Shown here piece after piece: positions 1 to 5,781 of a stretch of 6,013 bases of DNA. This DNA is from Bacilli bacterium (lineage in GTDB: Bacteria; Bacillota_I; Bacilli_A; Izemoplasmatales; Hujiaoplasmataceae), in NCBI GenBank assembly GCA_018400565.1, contig JAGYMP010000314.1:1-6013 (forward strand). Direction: 5' to 3'. The translations under genes and the position numbers were made by a program. The first letter of the stretch is position 1. Each line of letters opens with the position of its first letter. Below the pieces are notes generated by a model. It was not told where the DNA came from and made no database searches. It saw only the letters and a list, made by a program, of their open reading frames with translations.

Positions 1-4
1 CTTT

Positions 5-919
5 TTGGATGATGAAAGCATGATCACACGCTATGAAAACCATCTTCGTGACGAGCGCAATTACTCTGAACATACCATCACGGCCTATGTGGGCGACCTT
101 CACACATTGCAGGATTTTTTGCATCGGGAGGAATTGGGCGATTTGTATCATCTGTCGGACCGTGTGGCGAAGTTTTACGTGAGCGATCTGCATTCGAACT
201 ACAGCCCGCGTTCCATCCGCAGAAAAATTTCCAGCGTCAAGAGTTTTTATGATTATTTTTTCTCCGAAGACGTAATCAAAAAGAATCCGTTCATGAACGC
301 CGATTTGCCCAAGAATGTAAAAAAATTGCCGAAATTCGTCTATGAAGAGGAGATGCGGGATTTTTTGCAGGGCATCGACACACAAAAGCCGATCGGGAAA
401 CGCAACCTCGCAATGTTTGAACTTCTTTACGGATCCGGTCTCAGGGTCGCCGAGCTCGTGAATCTTGACATCAGCGATCTCGATCTCGCGGAAAAGACCG
501 TCCGGGTTACCGGCAAAGGCGATAAGCAACGCATCGTCCCCATGCATGATCTGACCAAAAAACATCTGCGGGAATATATCGCACTGGCCCGGCCGACATT
601 CGCGGCACGGGATCCCGAAAGCCAAAGCGACCGGTTGTTTCTTAATTTCCGGGGCGGAGATTTAACGACCCGGGGTGTGAGAACCATATTGAAAAAGGAA
701 TTGGACACCCAGGCATCGACACTCAACCTATCACCGCATGCTTTCCGGCATTCCTTCGCAACGCATCTTCTGAACCACGGTGTGGACCTCAGAACGGTCC
801 AGGAGCTGTTGGGGCATCAGTCGTTGTCGACAACACAGATATACACGAAGGTCTCCAAAGAACGGCTGAGGGAAATCTATGCGAAAGCGCATCCCCGGGC
901 AAAAAAATCGGATGACTGA
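5..919 (+). CDS. Xer-family tyrosine recombinase (XerC/XerD-like), start possibly outside window
   Basis: This is a site-specific tyrosine recombinase of the Xer type, which in this family resolves chromosome dimers by strand exchange at a dif site. The visible reading frame gives 304 residues, close to the roughly 295-300 of XerC/XerD. Residues about 5-90 form the SAM-like N-terminal DNA-binding domain (RNYSEHTITAY), and about 110-295 form the catalytic domain. All catalytic residues are visible: Arg147 (GSGLRVAEL), Lys171 (TGKGDKQR), His245 and Arg248 (HAFRH), His271 (LLGHQSLSTTQ) and the nucleophile Tyr280 (IYTKVS). The first usable start in frame is TTG at 5, with an ATG at 20. No ribosome site can be seen because the window begins here, so the real start may be upstream. 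The gene ends with TGA just before a terminator. XerC, XerD or a stand-alone integrase cannot be separated by eye; the conserved length and absence of phage genes favour a chromosomal Xer protein. Confidence 0.93.
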   Translation: MDDESMITRYENHLRDERNYSEHTITAYVGDLHTLQDFLHREELGDLYHLSDRVAKFYVSDLHSNYSPRSIRRKISSVKSFYDYFFSEDVIKKNPFMNADLPKNVKKLPKFVYEEEMRDFLQGIDTQKPIGKRNLAMFELLYGSGLRVAELVNLDISDLDLAEKTVRVTGKGDKQRIVPMHDLTKKHLREYIALARPTFAARDPESQSDRLFLNFRGGDLTTRGVRTILKKELDTQASTLNLSPHAFRHSFATHLLNHGVDLRTVQELLGHQSLSTTQIYTKVSKERLREIYAKAHPRAKKSDD

Positions 920-943
920 ATCGGGAGCATAATGAACACATAA

Positions 944-972
944 AAAAAGGACTGCACGAGACAGTCCTTTTT
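944..972. terminator. Bidirectional rho-independent terminator between convergent genes
   Basis: The stem AAAAAGGACTG (944-954) pairs with CAGTCCTTTTT (962-972) around a 7-nt loop. The pairing is extended imperfectly by TGAACA/TGTTCA further out. The A-rich left flank and T-rich right flank give a U tract on either strand, so the element can end both the recombinase transcript (+) and the membrane-protein transcript (-). Its right arm runs almost into the TGA stop of the minus-strand gene. Confidence 0.85.
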
Positions 973-976
973 ATGT

Positions 977-1930
977 TCAATCATGCAAGATGGCTACGAC
1001 GGGAATCAGCAGGAAGAACAACCAACTCCAATAATATCCGTTGAACAATTCGCCTGCGAGAATAAACAATATAATCGACACAAACGGCATGAAGGCCACA
1101 AGCGGAATCGTTTCTTTGAAGTGACGTTTGCTGATGATCATGACATAGACCGGGAACAACAGGAAAATGATCCACAAAGGATGCCATATGCCATAAAGCG
1201 AACCGAACACACCGTAGATGACGGCGAGCGCAAACAAAACCAGCACGGAAATCCGCTCGAGCCTTTGGTTACGGACGCCGTTAATCGTGAATGTGAAGAC
1301 ATCGCCGTCGTAGGCCGGGAAAATCAACAACAGCAGAATCATCCAGTTGAATTGAAACGGGAAGAAATAATAGGACAACAGATAAATCACCGGGATGATG
1401 ATAAACAAAGCACCGTTCAAAAGGGAACGTTCATTATCCCCCGCAAAGATCGAAGAGGCCGGGATAAGAAGGAAAACGGTCCATGTCGGATGCCACACAT
1501 CGGTGATCAAACCGATGGATAAGAAGATAAGTAAGCTGATAAACGGGATCATACTGATGACATACGTTTTGACTTTATGATGTTTGACCGAGAAGATACC
1601 CGTGATCGGTATCAACAAAAAGACAAGCCAGCCCGGATGCCATAAATCAAAGCCGAATCCGAGAACAAAGAAGATGATGGCTGACAAAAAAGGGCTCAAT
1701 GCGACGATCTTGTTGTCTTTGGCGTGTTTAAACGCTTCGGTTGTTCTGAGGTTTTTGGCGATTTCTTTCGGGGAACCCAAAAGATCTTCCAGGGGCTCAT
1801 CCGTCATCTCCTCGTTGGCCTCATCGATCATCATGTCGTATTCCTCGATGATGTCATCGATGGCATCATCATCAAAGCTGTAATTTTTCAGGTGTTCTTC
1901 CAATTCATTCAGATATTCTTTTTTGTTCAT
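977..1930 (-). CDS. HAAS-domain polytopic membrane protein with five hairpin repeats, partner of PadR regulator
   Basis: The 317-residue protein has two parts. Residues 1-68 are an acidic, helical cytoplasmic domain with the LGSPKEIAKNL motif (51-61), matching what I know as the HAAS/DUF1700 domain, which is commonly encoded next to PadR regulators and is thought to signal to them. Residues about 76-315 are very hydrophobic and fall into five units of about 46-57 residues. Each looks like a helical hairpin with a signature near its middle: WHPGW (97-101), WHPTW (146-150), a degenerate FNW (194-196), WHPLW (249-253) and YYWSW (299-303), usually followed by hhFLLIP. This suggests about ten membrane helices. 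The ATG at 1930 has a strong AGGAGG 7 nt upstream and overlaps the padR stop as ATGA, so the two are translationally coupled. The specific function is unknown; a membrane sensor or modulator of PadR is inferred from the pairing. Confidence 0.85.
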   Translation of the reverse strand: MNKKEYLNELEEHLKNYSFDDDAIDDIIEEYDMMIDEANEEMTDEPLEDLLGSPKEIAKNLRTTEAFKHAKDNKIVALSPFLSAIIFFVLGFGFDLWHPGWLVFLLIPITGIFSVKHHKVKTYVISMIPFISLLIFLSIGLITDVWHPTWTVFLLIPASSIFAGDNERSLLNGALFIIIPVIYLLSYYFFPFQFNWMILLLLIFPAYDGDVFTFTINGVRNQRLERISVLVLFALAVIYGVFGSLYGIWHPLWIIFLLFPVYVMIISKRHFKETIPLVAFMPFVSIILFILAGELFNGYYWSWLFFLLIPVVAILHD

Positions 1931-2241
1931 CTTTTATCCTCCTCTAAGATGGCATTGACCGAATCCGTGAATGACCGCCATGCTTCAATCAATGTTGTCA
2001 GTCTTGTTTTTCCTTCGTCGCTCAGGGAATAATATTTCCTCGGTGCGCCGATGGCGTTGTTGCCTTTTTCACAATTCAAATATCCGTCGTTGTTCAACCG
2101 CCTCAAGATGGGATAAACCGTGTTCTGGTTGACATCAAGATCTTTGATTTGTTTCAGGATTTCGAATGTTGAGGCTTTTTTCCTGTCGAGCAGCTTCATG
2201 ACACAAAGCTCCACGATACCTTTTTTCATCTGTGCGTTCAT
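1927..2241 (-). CDS. PadR-family transcriptional regulator
   Basis: This is a 104-residue winged-helix DNA-binding protein of the short PadR subfamily. It shows the family pattern: an N-terminal helix beginning MKKGIVELCVMKLL, a recognition-helix region NQNTVYPILRRLNNDGYL (38-55), and a wing ending GAPRKYYSLSDEGK (65-78). A C-terminal helix (about 79-100) is the usual dimerisation element. PadR proteins are generally dimeric repressors that often control their own operon and a membrane or transport partner. Start choice is clear: AAAGGAGG at 2248-2255 lies 6 nt before the ATG. It is the first gene of a two-gene operon with the HAAS membrane protein, overlapping it by 4 nt. A promoter with a palindrome in its spacer lies directly upstream, which suggests autoregulation. 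The inducer is not predictable. Confidence 0.93.
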   Translation of the reverse strand: MNAQMKKGIVELCVMKLLDRKKASTFEILKQIKDLDVNQNTVYPILRRLNNDGYLNCEKGNNAIGAPRKYYSLSDEGKTRLTTLIEAWRSFTDSVNAILEEDKR

Positions 2242-2264
2242 GTCTTCCCTCCTTTTATGGATGT

Positions 2265-2293
2265 ACTATATCACATTAATGTGTCTAACGCAA
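2265..2293 (-). promoter_or_regulatory. Predicted promoter of the padR-HAAS operon
   Basis: Read on the minus strand, TTGCGT (2293-2288) and TATAGT (2270-2265) are separated by exactly 17 nt, as in a sigma-A type promoter. The -10 matches the consensus at 5 of 6 positions; the -35 keeps only TTG, so basal strength may be moderate. It lies 24-29 nt upstream of the padR start codon and after the pepT terminator, so the operon is transcribed on its own. Confidence 0.65.
2272..2283. promoter_or_regulatory. Candidate PadR operator palindrome
   Basis: CACATTAATGTG is a perfect 12-bp palindrome sitting in the 17-nt spacer of the padR promoter, so a bound dimer would block RNA polymerase. A related half-site, TTTATGTGA (2298-2306), lies just beyond the -35 and is an 8/9 inverted match to TCACATTAA (2271-2279). 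ATGT/ACAT half-sites are usual for PadR operators. Binding by the adjacent PadR is inferred. Confidence 0.6.
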
Positions 2294-2334
2294 TAACTTT
2301 ATGTGAAAAACGCAAAAAAGATCCTGGGATTTTT

Positions 2335-2362
2335 AAAAAAACACCCGTATAAAGGGCGTTTT
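2335..2362 (-). terminator. Rho-independent terminator of pepT
   Basis: On the minus strand a stem formed by 2354-2362 and 2338-2346 (AACGCCC with GGGTGTT, one G-U pair) around a 7-nt loop is followed by a run of T (2341-2335). It begins 8 nt after the pepT TAA stop. The wobble pair becomes an A-C mismatch on the other strand, so it should work mainly in the minus direction. Confidence 0.8.
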
Positions 2363-2369
2363 GAATTTT

Positions 2370-3596
2370 TTATTGTTCCTTGGAGACAATTTGGTTGTTG
2401 ATGTCTTTCAAGATTTCCACCGCTTTTTCCATTTCGTTGATGGATAGGTATTCATAGGGTCCGTGGAAGTTGTAGCCCCCCGTGCCCAGGTTGGGACAGG
2501 GAAGACCCATGTATGTGAGTCTCGCACCGTCGGTGCCGCCGCGGATCGGCTCCGTCACGGGGTGGATGTTTTGGTTTTTGATGGCATTCATCGCGATGTT
2601 GATGATGGTTTCATTGTCTTCGAGTTTTTCACGCATATTATAATAGGAATCCTCGATTTCCAGATAACAGGTGTCTTTCCCGTATTTTTTGTTCAGGAAT
2701 GCGCTGGCATTCAGAAAATCTTCTTTCTGCTTCGCGAATGTTTTTTTGTCATGGTTGCGGATGATGTATTTCATGACCGTCTTCTCGCAGTTGCCCGCCA
2801 TGTTGTGGAGATGGTTGAAGCCTTCGTATTTTTCCGTGATTTCCGGACGCATGTGGGTCGGAAGCAGTTTGTCGAATTCCATGGCGACCATCAGCGAGTT
2901 CAGCATTTTGTGTTTGGCGCTGCCGGGATGCACGCTCTTGCCGTTGATGACGACGGTTGCGCCCGCCGCATTGAAATTTTCATAAGCAAGTTCGCCGACA
3001 TACGAACCATCAAGCGTGTAAGCGAAATCGGCACCGATGTTTTCGATGTCAATGTATTTGGTGCCGTTACCGACTTCTTCGTCAGGTGTGAAGACGACCG
3101 TGATGTCACCGTGTGAAACATCGGGATGGTGGTGTAAATACTCAACAAAGGTCATGATTTCCGCAACGCCGGCTTTGTCGTCGGCTCCGAGCAATGTCAG
3201 TCCGTCCGTCACGATCAAGTCCTCACCGACGTGTTCGTTGAGGTTTTTGAAGGTATCGGGACTCAATGTGATGCCGATTTCTTCATTCAGGATGATGTCT
3301 TTGCCGTCATAGTCATAAATGATTCTGGGGGATATATCCTTTCCGGAAGCATCGGGTGAGGTATCCACGTGTGCGATGAAGGCCACCGCGGGGACATCTT
3401 GGGTGGTGTTGGCTTTGATCTTGCCGATGACGTATCCGAAATTGTCCATCGTGGCATCCACGCCCAAACCGTCAAGTTCCTGTTTCAGATCTTTCAGCAA
3501 TGCGATTTGTTTGGCTGTTGAGGGATAGGTTTTTGATTCGGGATCGGACTGGGTGTCATATTTCGCATATCGCAAAAAACGTTCATGGACTTTCAT
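2370..3596 (-). CDS. pepT: Peptidase T (tripeptide aminopeptidase, M20 family)
   Basis: This cytosolic di-zinc aminopeptidase removes the N-terminal residue from tripeptides in the last steps of peptide breakdown. The 408 residues match the usual family length. The M20 metal and catalytic residues are visible: His76 and Asp78 (HVDTSPD), bridging Asp139 (GADDKAG), catalytic Glu173 and zinc ligand Glu174 (PDEEVGNG), Asp196 (TLDG) and His378 (NFHGP). The dimerisation/lid domain lies between about 208 and 325 (GKSVHPGSAKHKM at 219-231), and the GGTDGARL segment (353-360) is typical of PepT. The start is well supported: AAGGAGGT at 3610-3603 is 6 nt before the ATG. The gene is single, with its own promoter upstream and terminator downstream, and is divergent from the acyltransferase operon. 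Nothing in it looks truncated. Confidence 0.97.
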   Translation of the reverse strand: MKVHERFLRYAKYDTQSDPESKTYPSTAKQIALLKDLKQELDGLGVDATMDNFGYVIGKIKANTTQDVPAVAFIAHVDTSPDASGKDISPRIIYDYDGKDIILNEEIGITLSPDTFKNLNEHVGEDLIVTDGLTLLGADDKAGVAEIMTFVEYLHHHPDVSHGDITVVFTPDEEVGNGTKYIDIENIGADFAYTLDGSYVGELAYENFNAAGATVVINGKSVHPGSAKHKMLNSLMVAMEFDKLLPTHMRPEITEKYEGFNHLHNMAGNCEKTVMKYIIRNHDKKTFAKQKEDFLNASAFLNKKYGKDTCYLEIEDSYYNMREKLEDNETIINIAMNAIKNQNIHPVTEPIRGGTDGARLTYMGLPCPNLGTGGYNFHGPYEYLSINEMEKAVEILKDINNQIVSKEQ

Positions 3597-3631
3597 GAGA
3601 CGACCTCCTTGTCGGTCTTTCTATTAATTAT

Positions 3632-3661
3632 ATTATACCGCATGATTACCGCAAGGGTCAA
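3632..3661 (-). promoter_or_regulatory. Predicted pepT promoter
   Basis: On the minus strand TTGACC (3661-3656) is followed after 18 nt by a perfect TATAAT (3637-3632), about 36 nt upstream of the pepT start codon. This is a strong sigma-A type candidate. The -35 overlaps the right arm region of an inverted repeat (3641-3666), so it may be subject to a repressor. Confidence 0.7.
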
Positions 3662-3666
3662 TCATG
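3641..3666. repeat. Inverted repeat CATGATT-N12-AATCATG, candidate operator in divergent promoter region
   Basis: CATGATT (3641-3647) and AATCATG (3660-3666) are perfect 7-bp inverted arms with 19 nt between their centres, roughly two helical turns, which suits a dimeric regulator. The repeat covers the -35 and spacer of the pepT promoter and lies upstream of the divergent promoter. The function and the regulator are unknown; a chance repeat is possible. Confidence 0.4.
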
Positions 3667-3681
3667 GTTTTGAAACGATGC

Positions 3682-3710
3682 ATGGCAAGAGTCTTTGTGT
3701 ATGGTATAAT
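3682..3710 (+). promoter_or_regulatory. Predicted promoter of the acyltransferase operon
   Basis: An extended -10, TGGTATAAT (TATAAT at 3705-3710), is preceded after 17 nt by ATGGCA (3682-3687), a 4-of-6 match to TTGACA. A second TATAAT at 3712-3717 offers an alternative. The likely transcript start is about 40 nt before the ATG at 3759, which is served by an AAAGGG ribosome site (3747-3752). Confidence 0.65.
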
Positions 3711-3758
3711 TTATAATGACAAATGATTATCTTTTCATGAGGGAAGAAAGGGATTCAC

Positions 3759-5057
3759 ATGAAAAAGAACATTTACAACGATTGGTATATGTTGGATAAC
3801 TCAGCAAAGATCTTTCCGGAAGTTTCCACACGGCGTGAGACCAACACGTTTCGCGTTGAGATCACGATGAAAGAAGTTGTCGATCCGGAGGTTTTGGATG
3901 AAGCGGTCTCCCATGTGTTGAAACGGTTCCCGATGTTCAAGGTTCGTTTGAAACCGGGTTTTTTCTGGTCGTATCTTGATTACAACGCCAACCCGTTTCA
4001 TGCGGAGAAGATGACCCATGAGGTATGCGGTGCGATCGATCCCAAAAACAACAACGGATTCTTGCTGAAGGTCCTTTATTATGACAAAAAGATCGCCGTG
4101 GAGATCTTCCATTCCCTCGCAGACGGGGCAGGCGCATTTTCACTGCTTAAATCCATCGTCTATGAATATCTCTCATTGATGGGCTTTTTCGTTCAGTCGG
4201 ACGGTTTGGTTCTGACAAAAGATTCGCGTCCAATCTTGGAGGAATATGAAGACAGCCACAAAGCGTATTATGACAAACACAACCGCAAACATGTGACTGA
4301 GAAAAAAGCGTTTAGAATAAGCGGCACGATGCTTCCCGAAGGGACAACCGGTCTTATCAGCGGTGAATTGTCCACAAAGGAGATACTGGCTTTGGCACGG
4401 GAAAAGGGTGCATCGGTAACCGAATATCTGAGCGCCCTCATGCTGAAGGTCATTTATGAGAACAAGATCGCCCACAGGGAACACATGAAAGAAAACAAAC
4501 GCCCGATCAAGATATTCGTTCCCGTGGACCTGCGCAAGCATTTTCCCAGCCGGACACTCAGGAATTTTTCCAATTTCGTCAAGGTAGGACTACGCATGGA
4601 TGAAAAACCATACACGTTTGACGATTTGCTTGAAGAAACCGGCAGGCAATTCTCAGAAGGACTCAAAAAAGAGGAATTGATTCGCAAAATGAGCGAGAAT
4701 GTCTCTTTCGAAAAGAATCCGCTTATGCGGATCTCACCTTACATCCTGAAAAAACCGATCATGAAACTCGGTTATGAACTGGTCGGCATGAAACTCAACA
4801 CGATGAGTCTTTCAAACATGGGCAGAATATTATTGCCAGATTCCCTCAAACCCCATATCGAAAGTGTCGGCGCAGCCGTTTATTCCGGAAAACACAACAC
4901 AGTCAACATGGCTGTCGCCTCCTATCTGGACCGATTCAGGATCACATTCACGCGTTCGATCGTCGAGACGGGCATCATCCGTGATTTTTTCCGCCATTTC
5001 ACCCAAAAAGGCCTCAATGTGACACTTGAAAGCAATTATGTGGAGGAATGGCTATGA
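3759..5057 (+). CDS. Condensation/acyltransferase-fold protein (alcohol acetyltransferase-like)
   Basis: The 432-residue soluble protein belongs to the CoA-dependent acyltransferase / condensation-domain superfamily. The key sign is the HxxxDG motif HSLADG (118-123), in which His118 would be the general base for acyl transfer. The N-terminal WYMLDNSAKIFP (9-20) and the LDEAVSHVLKRFPMF segment (46-60) are typical of bacterial proteins annotated as alcohol acetyltransferases. In the second half, VPVDLRKHFP...LRNFSNF (254-273) resembles the conserved PVxxR...GNF latch region, and SNMG (352-355) stands where nonribosomal condensation domains have DFGWG. No carrier-protein or adenylation domain is present, so peptide synthesis is unlikely. 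AAAGGG lies 6 nt before the ATG. The gene ends in a 4-nt ATGA overlap with the membrane protein downstream, implying joint expression. The acyl donor and acceptor are unknown; a small alcohol, lipid or surface glycan could be the acceptor. Confidence 0.82.
   Translation: MKKNIYNDWYMLDNSAKIFPEVSTRRETNTFRVEITMKEVVDPEVLDEAVSHVLKRFPMFKVRLKPGFFWSYLDYNANPFHAEKMTHEVCGAIDPKNNNGFLLKVLYYDKKIAVEIFHSLADGAGAFSLLKSIVYEYLSLMGFFVQSDGLVLTKDSRPILEEYEDSHKAYYDKHNRKHVTEKKAFRISGTMLPEGTTGLISGELSTKEILALAREKGASVTEYLSALMLKVIYENKIAHREHMKENKRPIKIFVPVDLRKHFPSRTLRNFSNFVKVGLRMDEKPYTFDDLLEETGRQFSEGLKKEELIRKMSENVSFEKNPLMRISPYILKKPIMKLGYELVGMKLNTMSLSNMGRILLPDSLKPHIESVGAAVYSGKHNTVNMAVASYLDRFRITFTRSIVETGIIRDFFRHFTQKGLNVTLESNYVEEWL
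5042..5046 (+). promoter_or_regulatory. Ribosome site that fixes the start of the zinc-ribbon membrane gene at 5054
   Basis: GGAGG ends 7 nt before the ATG at 5054 but only 1 nt before an in-frame ATG at 5048, so 5054 is the likely start. This ATG forms the ATGA overlap with the stop of the upstream acyltransferase gene, a translational-coupling arrangement. Confidence 0.8.
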
Positions 5058-5728
5058 AATATTGTCCTCAGTGCAAAGCACATGTGAAAACGGTGCATGA
5101 TTACTGCCCGATATGTCACCAGGGTTTAAACGGTGAGATGCGGGAAAGCTTTGTCTCCCCTTATCCCGAAAAACAAGAGACACGAAAAACATTGTTGCCG
5201 GTGACGAAGAACATCCTGTTTTTTCTTACCCTTTTGGCGATTGTGACTTTGGCCGTGATCAATCTTCTCGCATCGCATGAAACATGGTGGAGTCTGGTCC
5301 CGATCGGATCGGTGCTTTATTTTTGGCTTGCCGTCCGCATCGGCGTGTTATCAAGACACAATGTGGCATTCCGTTTGGCCATGCTGACGGTCGTTTTGAT
5401 TGCCATCGTCAATGTGATCGATATTTTTTACGGCGGAAACAAAGGATGGGCACGCAATTATGTCTCTCCGTTCGTGCTTTTGTCCGCAAACCTCGCCCTT
5501 GGTTTTTTGCTTTGGTTCAAAAACACCGACTACAGGGATTATCTTTTATACATGCTGACGATTATCGTGTTTTCTTTGGTCCCCCTCATTCTTTATTTCA
5601 CCGGGTTGGTTGAGATTCTGTGGCCTGCCGTGGCCGTGTTCGGGGTGGCCGTTTTGATCTTGTTTTTGATCACGCTGTTTTTCCCTGCGGCCATCAAAGA
5701 GGAAATCAAGAAACGCCTGCACTTCTGA
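5054..5728 (+). CDS. Zinc-ribbon multi-pass membrane protein (DUF6320-like)
   Basis: The 224-residue protein starts with a small zinc ribbon, CPQC (4-7) and CPIC (18-21), which would bind one zinc ion in the cytoplasm. A polar linker follows (about 27-48). The rest is hydrophobic, with about six predicted membrane helices near 52-73, 79-97, 104-126, 135-155, 163-184 and 188-212, and a short basic tail (KEEIKKRLHF). The order of zinc ribbon then membrane helices, next to an alcohol-acetyltransferase-like gene, fits a family I recall as DUF6320; this is from memory, not a search. The start at 5054 is chosen because the GGAGG at 5042 is correctly spaced from it. It overlaps the acyltransferase by 4 nt, so the two products probably act together, for example as a membrane anchor or a channel for the acyl acceptor. 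The function itself is unknown. Confidence 0.82.
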   Translation: MKYCPQCKAHVKTVHDYCPICHQGLNGEMRESFVSPYPEKQETRKTLLPVTKNILFFLTLLAIVTLAVINLLASHETWWSLVPIGSVLYFWLAVRIGVLSRHNVAFRLAMLTVVLIAIVNVIDIFYGGNKGWARNYVSPFVLLSANLALGFLLWFKNTDYRDYLLYMLTIIVFSLVPLILYFTGLVEILWPAVAVFGVAVLILFLITLFFPAAIKEEIKKRLHF

Positions 5729-5737
5729 ACGATAAAA

Positions 5738-5764
5738 AGTTCCGGGACCCCCGGAACTATTTTT
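5738..5764. terminator. Bidirectional rho-independent terminator
   Basis: A perfect 9-bp stem, AGTTCCGGG (5738-5746) with CCCGGAACT (5750-5758) and a 3-nt ACC loop, is followed by TTTTT (5760-5764) and preceded by AAAAA (5734-5738). It can therefore end both the plus-strand acyltransferase operon and the convergent minus-strand transporter gene, whose coding regions are only 53 nt apart. Confidence 0.92.
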
Positions 5765-5781
5765 GTTCTGTATGGTAAAAT

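Noticed and set aside
5..919. Recombinase as a sign of a phage or integrative element
   Set aside because: Length and motifs fit a chromosomal Xer protein, and no attachment repeats, excisionase, tRNA target or other element genes are visible.
983..1522. Plus-strand open frame (179 codons) opposite the HAAS membrane gene
   Set aside because: Its Gln/Arg/Asp/His-rich product is the expected antisense image of hydrophobic codons, and it has no start signal. The opposite frame has a ribosome site, coupling and domain matches.
2463..3116. Long open frame (217 codons) on the plus strand opposite pepT
   Set aside because: It lies wholly inside the well-supported pepT gene, has no ribosome site or recognisable family, and is explained by codon bias on the opposite strand.
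3697..3724. AT-rich stretch around two TATAAT words, considered as a Xer dif site
   Set aside because: It does not show the paired 11-bp Xer half-sites of the known dif consensus and is better explained as a promoter; it also lies about 2.8 kb from the recombinase.
5048..5053. Earlier in-frame ATG as the start of the zinc-ribbon gene
   Set aside because: The GGAGG ends only 1 nt before it, too close for initiation; the ATG at 5054 has 7-nt spacing.
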